From: Scylla paramamosain
Taxonomy: Eukaryota > Arthropoda > Malacostraca > Decapoda > Portunidae
Assembly (NCBI RefSeq): GCF_035594125.1
Contig: NC_087197.1
Coordinates: 8,788,110-8,852,109, forward strand
Direction of reading: 5' to 3'
DNA: 64,000 bases
Positions 1 through 11,642 of the stretch are shown piece after piece. A program made the translations under genes and the position numbers. Position 1 is the first letter of the stretch; each line of letters starts with the position of its first letter. The notes under the pieces are model-generated. The model had not been told where the DNA came from. It searched no databases and was given only the letters and a program-made list of their open reading frames with translations.

Positions 1-208
1 AAACACTGAAAATACATGTATTTGGTAATGTTTTTCTGTTTTTCCATAAAATGTATTTTGCATGCGTTTTAGCGTTTTGGTATATAAGGAGCTCAAAAAC
101 ATTTAAAGGCATGTTCTTGGTAAAATTTGGTTTTATTCCCATGTAATGTGATTGCCCTGGCTTTTAGTGCTTTATTTTCATAACACGCTCAAAAAACACT
201 AAAAAAAA

Positions 209-690
209 CATGCAAAGTCTCCCATGTGAGGAAATGAAAGACCTTACCAGAAATCTGTCTTTTGAGTGTTTTTCGGCTTGTTAGGCACCAAAAATATAAA
301 TAATAAGGAACTCTCTCTATGTGGGAATCAAAAAAAAAATTACTGAAAATGTGTCTTCTCAGTGTTTTACGTAGACAAAACGCTAAAATTGATGTAAACC
401 AACCAATATCAAGAAGCAGAAAAACATTACAAAAATGTATATTTTGAGTGTTTTTGAGCTTGTTACCTATAAAAAAAAAACGCAAAAAATTGATACAAAG
501 CACTCTATATTGGGAAACAAAGGGACATTGCGAAAAAAGTGTATAATGAATGTTTTATAGTTGAAAAAAAAAACACAAGGCAAAAAACGCAAAAACTCGT
601 GTATATGGAGAAGTTTCCTAGATACTAAAATGCTGAAACTCATGAATAACACTCTTAATTGAGAAACAGAACAACCTTACTAAATGCGTG
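209..690 (-). repeat. Inverted satellite module 1
   Basis: The + strand array flips at about 205-209 (cells read ...AACACTAAAAA then TGCAAAGTCTCCC) and reads as reverse-complement monomers H, G, F, E, D until about 690, where ...AAATGCGTG is followed by TCAAAAACACTAAAAGGCAAG in + orientation. The same two junctions bound every copy of this module in the window. Confidence 0.85.
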
Positions 691-2585
691 TCAAAAACAC
701 TAAAAGGCAAGTTCTTCGTAAAAGTTGGTTTTATTCCCATGTAATGTGATTGCCCTGCTTTTTAGTGCTTCATTGCCTAACAGTCTCAAAAACACTCAAA
801 GACACTTTTCTGGTAATGTCATTTTCCCATATAAAACTAATTTCGCATGGAATTTGGGATTCTGGTAACTAAGAATGTAAAAAAACACTCAAAATACACG
901 CATTCAGTAAGGTTGCTCTGTTTCTTGATTAAGAAAGATATTCATGAGTTTCAGCATTTTGGTATCTTGAAAACTTCTCCACACATACGAGTTTTTGCGT
1001 TTTTTGCCTTGTGATTCTGGTGAAACTATAAAACACTCATTATACATGTTTTTTGTTATGTCCTTTTTTTTCCTAATATACAGTGCTTTCCATCCATTTT
1101 TGTGTTTTTTTATGTAACAAGCTAAAAAACACACAAAATAAATTTTTCTGTTGGTTTGCATCCGTTTCAGCGTGTTTTAACGTAAATCTTTTAAAAGAGA
1201 CGTTTTCAGTAATTTTGTTTTGGATTTCCATATAGAGTGAATTTCATATTATCCATCGTTTTGGTACCTAACATGCGAAAAAACACTCAAAAGACAGGTT
1301 TCTTGTAAAGTCGCTAAATTTTCCCAAATAGGTGGCTTTGCATACACTTTATGGTTTGGTACATAACTCCGAAAAAAGGTAAAATTATCTTTTTCGATAA
1401 GGTTCTTTTTTCCACATAATTTCCCTGAATTTTTACAGAATTTTGGCATCTTGGTACCTATGAATATCAATAACAAAAGAATAAAAATGCTATTTTTTTT
1501 CTCTATAAAGAGTGTTATTTGTAGGTTTTAACGTTTTGGTACTTAAGGAACTTAAAAACATTCATAATACACATTTCTCGTAATGTCCTTTCGTTTCCCA
1601 AATATAGGGATCTTTGGATGTATTTAAGTGTTTTTATAGGTAACATGATAAAAAACACGTTTCTCGTAATGTCCTTTTGTTTCCCAATAGGGAGTGCTTT
1701 GCATCCATTTTCGCGTTTTTTGTAGGTAACAAGGTCAAAATCACTCAAAATGTACCTTTTTGGTAATGTTATTTTATTTCTTCCTATTGGTTGGTTTGCA
1801 TCCATTTTAGCGTTTTTCTACGTAAAACACCGAAAAGTCACGTTTTCAGTAATTTTGTGTTAGATTCCCATATAGAGTGACTTACATGTTATTTACCGTT
1901 ATGGTGCCTAACAAGTTGAAAAACATTCATAACACAGTTTTCTGGCAAAGACGTTTAATTTCCCCATATAGGTGGGTTTGCATGCACTTTAGGGTTTGGT
2001 ACATAACAGTACAAAAAAAAACCTAAATTTAAATTTTTTGATAATGTTCTTATTTCACATAATTTCCTGAATTTTGCCCAAATTTTGGCATCTCGGTACC
2101 TGTGAAGATGAAAAAGAAAGAAAAAATATCGTATTTTTTTATTTATTTATTTATTTTTGTCAATAAAAAGTGTTATTTGTGGCTTTTAGCTTTTTGATAA
2201 ATAATGATCTTAAAAACACTCGTAATACACGGCTCTCGCAAAGTCCTTTAATTTCCTAAAAAAAGGGTTCTTTGCATGTATTTAAGCGTTTTTATTGGTA
2301 ACATGATCAAAAACACTCAAAATATATGTTTTTGGTAATGCTATTCTCTTTCTCCATGAAGTGTGCTTTGCATGCGTTTTAGCGTTTTGGTATATAAGGA
2401 GCTCAAAAACACTTAAAGGCAAGTTCTTGGTAAAAATTGATTTTATTGCCATGTAAAGTGATTCCCATGCTTTTTAGTGCTTTATTGCCTATCAAGCTCA
2501 AAAACACTCAAAAGACACTTTTCTGGTAATGTCATTTTTTTCCCACATAAAGCTGGTTTCGCATGCAATTTGGGATTTTGGTAAC

Positions 2586-2701
2586 TAAGAATGTGAAAAG
2601 CACTCAAAATACACGCATTTAGTAAAGTTGCTCTGTTGCTCAATTAAGAATGTGAAAAGCACTCAAAATACACGCATTTAGTAAAGTTGCTCTGTTGCTC
2701 A
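2586..2701 (+). repeat. 59-bp tandem duplication inside monomers C/D
   Basis: A segment beginning TAAGAATGTGAAAAGCACTC is repeated exactly one after another, starting at 2586 and 2645, with a period of 59 bp. The same duplication exists at 13420-13535 in the second super-unit, so it arose before the two diverged. Confidence 0.9.
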
Positions 2702-4784
2702 GGGAGGAGCACTTAAGGAGTTTCAGCATTTTCATATCTAGGAAACTTCTCCATATACACGAGTTTTTGCGTTTTTTGCCTTGTGGTTCTTTTAACCTAT
2801 AAAACATTCATTATACACTTTTCTCGCAATGTCCCTTTGTTTTCCAATATAGAGTGCTTTGTATCAATTTTCGCGTTTTTTTTTTTTTTAGGTAACAACA
2901 TCGAAAACACTCAAAATATACCTTTTTGGTAATGTTTTTCTACTTCTTGATATATGTTGGTTTCCATCCGTTTTAGCGTTTTTCTACGTAAAACACTGAG
3001 AAGACACGTTTCCAGTAATTTTGTTTTGGTTTGCCATAGAGAGTGAGTTCCATATTATTTATCGTTTTGGTGCCTAACATGCTGAAAAACACTCAAAACA
3101 CAGATTTCTGGTAAGGTCGTTTAATTTCCTCATATGGGAGGCTTTGAGTGCACTTTAGTGTTTGGTACATAAAAGTCCGAAAAAAAGCTAATATCAACTT
3201 TTTTTTTACAATATTCTCTTATCATATAATTGCCCTAATTTTTCCTGGAACTTTGGCCTCTTGGTACCTATGAAGGTTAATAACAAAAAAAGAAAAGGAA
3301 AACCTTTCGTTTATTTTTTTTATTTATTTATTTTTTCTAAATAACGAATGTTATTTGTGGGTTTTAGCTTTTTGGAAGTTAAGGAACTTAAAAACACTCA
3401 TAATACACGTTTCTCGTAATGCCCTTACGTTTCCCAAACATAAGGTTCTTTGCATGTATTTAAGCGTTTTTATAGATAACATTATCAAAAACACTCAAAA
3501 TACATCTTTTTGGTAATGTTATTCTGGTTCTCCATAAAGTTTGTTTTGCATGCGTTTTAGCGGTTTAGTATATAAGGAGCTCAAAAACACTTAAAGGCAA
3601 ATTCTTTGTAAAAGTTGGGATTATTCCCATGTAATGTGATCGTTCTGCTTTTTAGTGATTTGTTGCATATCACGATGAAAAACACTCAAAAGACACTTTT
3701 CTGGTAATGTCATTTTTTTTCCCAAATGATGGTAGTTTCGCATGTAATTTGGCATTTTCGTAACTAAGAATGTGAAAAACACTCAAAATACTCAATTTGG
3801 TAAGGTAGTTCTGTTAATCGATTAAAAGTGTTATTCATGCATTTATTCATTTTGATATGTAAAAAATATCTCTATATATACGAGTTTTTGCATTTATTGC
3901 CTTGTGATTCTTTTAAAAACTATAAAACACTCATTATACACGTTTCTCGTAATATCCTTTTGTTTCCTAATAAAGAGTGCTTTACATCGATTTATTTGCA
4001 TTTTTTGTAGGTAACAAGCTCAAAAACAATCAAAATATATCTTTTTGGTAATGTTATTCTATTTCTTCATATAGGATGGTTTGTATCCGCTTTAGCGTTT
4101 TTCTACGTAAAACACTGAAAGGACACGTTTTCAGTAATTTTCTTTTGGATTCACATATTGACTGACTTCCATATTATTTATCGTTTTGGTGCCTAACATG
4201 CTGAAAAACACTGAAAAGACAGGTTTCTGTTAAAGTCCTTTAACTTCCTTATATAGGTGGCTTTGCATGCATTTAAAGGTTTGGTACATAACAAACCGAA
4301 AAAAAAGCTATAATTAACTTCTATGATAATATTCTTTTTTCCACATAAATTCCGTGAATTTTGGCAGAATTTTGGCATCTCGGTACCTATGAAGATGAAT
4401 AATAAAAAAAAATTCCCATTTTTTTAGTTTATTTATTTTTCAAAAGAGTGTTATTTGAGGGTTTTAGCTTTTTGGTACTGAAGGAAATTAAAAATCACTC
4501 ATAATACACGTTTCTCGTAATGTTCTTTCGTTTCCCAAAAATAAGATTCTTTACATGTATTTAAGCGTTTTTATACATAACATGATCAAATACGTGTATT
4601 TTGTAATGTTATTCTGTTTCTCCATCAAATGTATTTTGCATGCGTTTTAGCGTTTTGGTACATAAGGAGCTCAAAAACACTTAAAGGTAAGTTCTTGGTA
4701 AAATTTGGTTTTATTCCCATGTAATGTGATTGCCCTGGCATTCAGGGCTTTATTGCGTAACACGCTCACAAACACTTAAAAGAC

Positions 4785-5236
4785 ATGCAAAGCCTCCCAT
4801 ATGAGGAAATTAAAGATCTAACAAGAAATATGTCTTTTCAGTGTTTTTCAGCATATTAGGCAAAACGATAAATAATATGGAACTCACTCTATGTGGGAAT
4901 CCAAAAGAAAATTACTGAAAACGTGTCTTCTCAGTGTTTTACGTAGAAAAACGCTAAAACTGATACAAACCAACCAATATCAAGAAGCAGGATAACATTA
5001 CCAAAAATGTATATTTTGAGTGTTTTTATGCTTGTTTCCTACAAAAAAAAAAAACGCGAAAATTGATACAAAGCACTCTATATTGGGAAACAAAGGGACA
5101 TTGCGAGAAAAGTGTATAATGAATGTTTTATAGTTAAAAAAAACCACAAGGCAAAAAACGCAAAAACTCGTGTATATGCTGAAACTCTTCAATAACACTC
5201 TTAATTGAGAAACAGAACAACCTTACTAAATGCGTG
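4785..5236 (-). repeat. Inverted satellite module 2
   Basis: This is the same organisation as module 1: + monomer B ends at ...AACACTTAAAAGACA, then reverse-complement monomers begin with TGCAAAGCCTCCC, and orientation returns to + after ...AAATGCGTG at about 5236. It is slightly shorter than module 1 because part of monomer D is missing near 5177. Confidence 0.85.
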
Positions 5237-8200
5237 TCAAAAACACTAAAAGGCAAGTTCTTCGTAAAAGTTGGTTTTATTCCCATGTAATGTGATTACC
5301 CTGCTTTTTAGTGCTTTATTGCCTAACACGCTCAAAAACACTCAAAGACACTTTTCTGATAATGTCATTTTTTTCCTACATAAAGCTAGTTTCGCATGGA
5401 ATTTGGGGTTTTGGTAACTAAGAATGTAAAATAACACTCAAAATACACGCATTTAGTAAGGTTGTTCTGTTTCTTGATTAAGAGTGTTATTCATGAGTTT
5501 CAGTATTTTGGTATCTTATAAACTTCTCCATATAGTCGAGTTTTTGCGTTTTTTGACTTGTGATTTTGGTGAAACTATAAAACACTCATTATACACGTTT
5601 CTTGTTATGTCCTTTTTTTTTTTTTTTTTACTTATATAGAGTGCTTTGCATATATTTTCGCATTTTTTTAATGTAACAAGCTCAAGAACACACAAAATAT
5701 ATATTTTAGTAATGTTATTCTATTTCTTCATATTGGTTGGTTTGCATCTGTTTTAGCGTTTTTCTACGTAAATCTTTAAAAAGACACGTTTCCAGTAATA
5801 TTGCTTTGGATTTCCATATAGAGTGACTTTCATATTATTTATCGCTTTGGTGCCTAAAATGCTTTTTATTGCCTTTTGCCTCCCAATATAGAGTGCTTTC
5901 CATCCATTTTCGCGTTTTTTTGTAGGTAACAATATCAAAAACACTCAAAATATACGTTTTTGGTAATGTTATTCTATTTCTTCATTTTGGTTGGTTTGCA
6001 TCTATTTTAGCGTTTTCTACGTAAAACACCGAAAAGACACGTTTTCAGTAATTTATTTTTGGATTCCCATATAGATTGACTTCCTTGTGTTTTATCGTGT
6101 TGGTTCCTAACATGCTGAAAAACCCTCATAAGTCAGTTTTCTGGCAAAGACGTTCAATTTCCCCATATAGGTGGCTTTGCATGCAATTTAGGTGTTTGGT
6201 ACATAAGAGTACTTTTTTGATAATGTTCTTTTTTATATAATTTCCTGAACTTTGCCCGAATTTTGGCACCTCCTTACCTGTGAAGATAAATAAGAATGAA
6301 AAAAAAATATCGTATTTCTTTATTTATTTATATATTTTTTCTCAATAAAGAGTGTAATTTGTGGCTTTTAGCTTTTTCGTACTTAATAAACTTAAAAACA
6401 CCCATAATACACGTTTCTCGTAATGTCCTTTCGTTTCCCAAAAATAGGGTTTTTTGCATGTATTTAAGCGTTTTTATTGGTAACATGATCAAAAACACTC
6501 AAAATACATGTTTTTGGTAATGTTATTCTGTTTCACCCTAAAGTGTTTTTGCATGCATTTAAGTGTTTTGGTATATAAGGAGCTCAAATACACTTAAAGG
6601 CAAGTTCATGTTAAAAATTGGTTTTATTTCAATGTAATGTGATTGCCCTGCTTTTTAGTGCTTTATTGCTTAACTCGCTCAAAAACACTCAAAAGACATT
6701 TTTCCGGTAATGTCATTTTTTTCCCACATAAAGCTGGTTTCGCATGCAATTTGGGGTTTTGGTAACTAAGCATGTGAAAAGCACTCAAAATACACGCATT
6801 TAGTAAGATTCTTCTGTTTCTCAATTAAAAGTGTTGTTCCAGAGTTTCAGCATTTTGGAATGTAAGAAACTTCTCTATATACACGAGTTTTTGTGTTTTT
6901 TGCCTTGTAGTTCTTGTGAAACTATAAAACACTCATTATACACGTTTCCCGTAATGTCCTTTTGCTTTCCATCTATTTTCGCGTTTTTTGTAGGTAACAA
7001 TTTCAAAAACACTCAAAATATACCTTTTTGGTAATGTTATTCTATTCATTCATATTGGTTGGTTTGCTTCCGTTTTATCATTTTTCTACGTAAAACACCG
7101 AAAAAACACGTTTTTAGTAATATTGTTTTGGATTCCCATATAGACTGACTTCCATGTTATTTATCGTGTTGGTTCCTAAGATGCTGAAAAACTCTCATAA
7201 GACCGTTTTCTGGCAAACACGTTTCATTTTCCCATGCACTTTAGGGGTTTGGTACAAAATAGTCCGAAAAAAAAAACTAAACTTAACTTTTTTGATAATA
7301 TTCTTATTTCACATAATTTCCTGAATTTTGCCCGAATTTTGGCATCTCGGTATCTATTGAAGATAAATTGGTAATTGGTTGGTTTGCATCCGTTTTAGAG
7401 TTATTGTACGTAAAACTCCGAAAAGACACGTTTTCAGTAATTGTGTGTTGGATCCCTATATAGATTGACTTCCTTGGGTTTTATCGTGTTGGTTCCTAAC
7501 ATGCTGAAAAACACTCATCAGACAGTTTTTTGGCAAAGAGGTTTAATTTTTCCATATAGGTGCCTTTGCATGCACATTAGGGGTTTGGTACATAACAGTC
7601 CGAAAAAAAAGCTAAATTTAACTTTTTTGATAATGTTCTTATTTCATATAATTTCCTGAACTTTGACCGAATTTTGGCACCTCGTTACCTGTGAATATGA
7701 ATAAGAATGAAAATAAAATATCGTATTTTTTTTCTTTATTTATTTTTTCTCAATAAAGAGTGTAATTTGTGGCTTTTAGCTTTTTCGTACTTAATGAACT
7801 TAAAAACACTCATAATACACTTTTCTCGTAATGTCCTTTCGTTTCCCAAAACTAGGGTTGTTTGCATGTACTTGAGCGTTTTTATTTGATACCATGATCA
7901 AAAACACTCAAAAAACATGTTTTTGGTAATGTTATTCTGTTTCACAATAAAGTGTATTTTGCATGCGTTTTATTGTTTTGGTATATAAGGAGCTCAAAAA
8001 CACTTATAAGCAAGTTCTTATTAAAAATTGGTTTTATTCCAATGTAATGTCATTGCCCTGCTTTTTAGTGCTTTATTACCTAACACGCTCAAAAACACTC
8101 AAAAGACATTTTTCTGGTAATGTTATTTTTTTTCCCACATAAAGCTGGTTTCCCATGGAATTTGGGGTTTTGGTAACTAAGAATGCGAAAATCACTCAAA

Positions 8201-10030
8201 AAACACACTTTTAGTAAGATTGTTCTGTTTCTCAATTAAGAGTGTTGTTCATGAGTTTCAGCATTTTGTTATCTAGGAAACTTCTTCATATACACTAGTT
8301 TTTGCAGTTTTTGCCTTGTGGTTCTTTTGAACTATTAAACACTCATTATACACTTTCCTTGCAATGTACTTTTCTTTCCCATTATAGAGTGCTTTGCATC
8401 AATTTTCTTGTTTTTTTTTATAGGTAACAAGCTCAAAACACTCAAAATATACCTTTTTGGTAATGTTTTTCTATTTTTTTATATTGGTTTGTTTGCATCC
8501 ATTTTAGCGTTTTTCTACGTAAAACGCTAAGTAGACACGTTTTCAGTCTTTTTTTTTTTATTCACATATAGAGTGAGTTCCTTATTATTTATTGTTTCGG
8601 TGCCTAACATGCTGCAGAACACTCAAAAGAGAGATTTCTGATAAGGTCGTTTAATTTCCTCATATACGAGGCTTTGCATGCACTTTAGTGTTTGGTACAT
8701 GTCCCCCCAAAAAAAGCTAAAATTAACTTTTTTGATAATATTCTTTTATCATATAATTGCGCTGAATTTTTACCAGAATTTTGGCATCTCGGTATCTATG
8801 AAGATAAAAAAAAAATCCAATTTTTTTTATTTTTTTTATTTATTTATTTATTTTTCTCAATGAAGAGTGTTATTTATGGGATTTACCTTTATGGTACTTA
8901 AGGAACTTAAAAACACTCATAATACGCGTTTCTTGTAATGTCCTTTCGTTTCCCAAACAAAAGGTTCTTTGCATGTATTTAAGCGTTTTTATAGATAACA
9001 TGATCAAAAACACTCAAAATACTAGGTTTTGGTAATGTTATTCTGTTTCTCCATAAAGTGTGTTTTGCATGCATTTTAGCAGTTTTGTATATAAGGAGCT
9101 TAAAAACACTTATGGCAAGTTCTTGGTAAAAAATGATTTTATTCCAATGTAATGTGATTCCCCTACTTTTGAGTGGTTTATTACCTATCACGCTGAAAAT
9201 CACTCAAAAGAAACTTTTATGGTAAATTCATTTTTTTTCCCCCACAAAGCTATTTTCGCATGAAATTTGGGGTTTTTGGTTACTAAGAATGTAAAAAACA
9301 CTTAAAATCCACGCATTTAGTAAGGTTGTTCTGTTTCTCAATTAAGAGTGTTATTCATAATTTTCAGCATTTTGGTATCTAGAAAATCTCTACATATACA
9401 CGAGTTTTTGAGTTGTTTGCTTTGTGGTTCTTTTGAACTATAAAACACTCATTATACACTTTTCTTGCAATGTCCTCTTGTTTCCCAATATAGAGTGCTT
9501 TGCATCAATTTTCGCGTTTTTGTAGGTAAAAGATCAAAAACACTCAAAATATACCTTTTTGGAAACGTTTTTCTATTTCTTGATATTGGTTGGTTTGCAT
9601 CCGTTTTAACGTTTTTCTACGTAAAACACTGAGAAGACACGTTTTCTGTAACTTTCTTTTGGATTTCCATATAGAGTGAGTTCCTTATTATTTATCGTCT
9701 CGGTGCCTAACATGCTAAAAAACACACAAAACACAGATTTCTGGTAAGATCGTTTAATTTCCTCATAATGAAGGCTCTGCATGCAATTTCTGGTTTAGTA
9801 CATTAGTCCGAACAAAAAAAGCTGAAATTAACTTTTTTGATAATATTCTTTTATCACATAATTGCACTGAATTTTCCCAGAATTTTGGCATCTCGGTACC
9901 TATGAAAATGAATAACAAAAAAAAAAAAATCATATTTATTTTATTTTTCTATTATTTATTTTTTAAATAAAGAGTGTTATTTGTGGGTTTTAGCTTTTTG
10001 GTACTAAAGGAACTTAAAAAAACACTCATA

Positions 10031-10055
10031 AGAACATAAGAACATAAGAAATAAG
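10031..10055 (-). repeat. LINE 3' tail, short tandem repeat
   Basis: On the + strand the element edge reads as repeats of AGAACATA followed by AGAAATAAGGG. On the coding strand this is a TTCTTATG-type microsatellite at the extreme 3' end. It takes the place of a poly(A) tail and marks the 3' boundary of the LINE. Confidence 0.75.
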
Positions 10056-10114
10056 GGAAGCTGCAAGAAGCGACCAGGCTTACACGTGGCAGTCCCTGTA
10101 TGAAACACTCCTAC

Positions 10115-10870
10115 CTATTTCCACCTATCATCCCCATCCATAAACTTGTCTAATCTTCTCTTAAAGCTCTCTAGTGTCCTAGCACTAACTACATGATTAC
10201 TGAGTCCGTTCCACTCATCTACCACTCTATTCGAGAACCAATTTTTTCCTATCTCCTTCCTAAACCTAAATTTTTCAAGCTTGAACCCGTTATTTCTTGT
10301 TCTACCCTGGTTGCTGATCCTAAGAATTTTGCTTACATCTCCCTTGTTATAACCCTTATACCACTTAAAGACCTCTATCAGGTCCCCTCTTAACCTACGT
10401 CTCTCTAGAGAATGTAAATTTAACCGCTTCAACCTCGCTTCGTAAGGAATACTCCTCATCCCCTGTATCCTTTTAGTCATTCTCCTCTGTACTGATTCTA
10501 ATAGACCTATATCTTTCCTGTAATGTGGGGACCAGAACTGCACAGCGTAGTCTAGATGAGGTCTGACCAGCGCCAAGTATAACTTTAATATTACCTCCGG
10601 CCTTCTACTTTTAACACTCCTAAAAATGAATCCTAGTACCCTATTTGCCTTGTTTCTGGCTTCTATGCATTGTTTCCCTAGACGGAGTTCAGAGCTAACT
10701 ATAACTCCTAAATCTTTCTCGTACCCTGTACCTACCAGAGTTTGGGTGTTTAATGTGTACCTATTGTGTGGGTTTCCTCTACCTACGCTAAGCACTTTGC
10801 ATTTATTGATATTAAATTGCATTTGCCATCTATCCGTCCATTCATTCATTCTATCTAAGTCTGTCTGCAA
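10115..10870 (-). pseudogene. Reverse-transcriptase polyprotein, C-terminal fragment (LINE)
   Basis: About 251 codons are open without internal stops. The first residue is not a real start: the codon is TTG (Leu) at the truncation point, and the frame would continue upstream in an intact element. Recognisable landmarks are an NEWTDRW...NKCKVL stretch (residues 9-26), KDLGVIVSS (52-60), LVRPHLDYAVQFWSP (101-115), LESVQRRMTKRI (124-135) and RRRLRGDLIEVFKWYKGY (157-174). Together these are typical of the segment just after the reverse-transcriptase active site in CR1/Jockey-group LINEs. The catalytic YxDD-type motif and any endonuclease domain lie upstream and are absent, so the fragment cannot support transposition. 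The open frame with no stop suggests a fairly recent insertion. It has no gene neighbours, as satellite flanks it on both sides. Confidence 0.88.
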
Positions 10871-11163
10871 TACATGTTTCTCGTCATGTCCTTTTGTTTC
10901 CCAAATATAAGGTTCTTTGCATGTATTTAAGCGTTTTTATAAATAACATGATCAAAAACACTGAAAATACATGTATTTGGTAATGTTTTTCTGTTTCTCC
11001 ATAAAATGTATTTTGCATGCGTTTTAGCGTTTTGGTATATAAGGAGCTCAAAAACATTTAAAGGCATGTTCTTGGTAAAATTTGGTTTTATTCCCATGTA
11101 ATGTGATTGCCCTGGCTTTTAGTGCTTTATTTTCATAACACGCTCAAAAAACACTAAAAAAAC

Positions 11164-11642
11164 ATGCAAAGTCTCCCATGTGAGGAAATGAAAGACCTTA
11201 CCAGAAATATGTCTTTTGAGTGTTTTTCAGCTTGTTAGGCACCAAAAAGATAAATAATAAGGAACTCTCTCTATGTGGGAATCCAAAAAAAAATTACTGA
11301 AAATGTGTCTTCTCAGTGTTTTACGTAGAAAAAACGCTAAAATTGATGCAAACCAACCAATATCAAGAAACAGAAAAACATTACAAAAATGTATATTTTG
11401 AGTGTTTTTGAGCTTGTTACCTATAAAAAAAACGCAAAAAATTGATACAAAGCACTCTATATTGGGAAACAAAGGGACATTGCGAAAAAAGTGTATAATG
11501 AATGTTTTATAGTTGAAAAAAAAACACAAGGCAAAAAACGCAAAAACTCGTGTATATGGAGAAGTTTCCTAGATACCAAAATGCTGAAACTCATGAATAA
11601 CACTCTTAATTGAGAAAGAGAACAACCTTACTAAATGCGTGT
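11164..11642 (-). repeat. Inverted satellite module 3
   Basis: It is the direct counterpart of module 1 in the second super-unit. The left junction is ...CACTAAAAAAACA then TGCAAAGTCTCCC, and the right junction is ...AAATGCGTG then TCAAAAACACTAAAAGG. Confidence 0.85.

Larger units (their letters stand above)
1..7360 (+). repeat. Long direct repeat, copy a (partner 10958-18220)
   Basis: Base 1 onward (AAACACTGAAAATACATG) aligns with about 10958 onward, and near identity can be followed to about 7360, where copy a jumps from monomer I to monomer F while copy b continues normally. The offset falls from about 10.96 kb to about 10.86 kb because copy b lacks about 140 bp present here near 1985-2130. 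Shared private features include the A-D-deleted junction near 1650, the 59-bp duplication near 2586 and both inverted modules. The repeat probably extends left of the window. It was traced by eye, so percent identity is not given. Confidence 0.85.
1..10030 (+). repeat. Satellite block 1 (first 10.9 kb super-unit), mainly + orientation
   Basis: The block is continuous AT-rich satellite. Monomers of about 95 bp, each starting with a GGTAATGT-like motif and ending with CTCAAAAACACTCAAAA-like sequence, follow the A-to-J order defined at 47786-48873. J-type landmarks (TTTAAGCGTTTTTAT then GGTAACATGAT) recur near 1625, 2280, 3465, 4560, 6470, 7875 and 8985, which gives units of roughly 1.1-1.2 kb where the array is regular. 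Two embedded segments are inverted (209-690 and 4785-5236). A J-to-E junction near 1640-1665 lacks monomers A-D, and an I-to-F junction lies near 7360. The open frames here are not genes: the same peptide-like strings recur in paralogous satellite copies. No promoter, splice or coding signal is supported. Confidence 0.9.
10031..10870 (-). mobile_element. 5'-truncated non-LTR retrotransposon (LINE, CR1/Jockey-like) insertion
   Basis: The sequence changes abruptly from satellite to mixed-composition DNA at 10031 and back at 10871. The satellite reads ...CACTCATA before the insertion and ATACATGTTTCTCG after it, as in an uninterrupted monomer junction, so the insertion is clean, with at most a few bases of target duplication. 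On the minus strand the element encodes the C-terminal part of a reverse-transcriptase polyprotein (10115-10870), followed by a short 3' region of about 84 bp and a simple tail made of TTCTTATG-type repeats. The reverse transcriptase catalytic core and everything upstream are missing, the usual result of incomplete target-primed reverse transcription. The family resembles LINEs I associate with decapod crustaceans; exact clade is uncertain. The equivalent spot in the other super-units lacks it, so it is younger than the array duplication. Confidence 0.9.
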
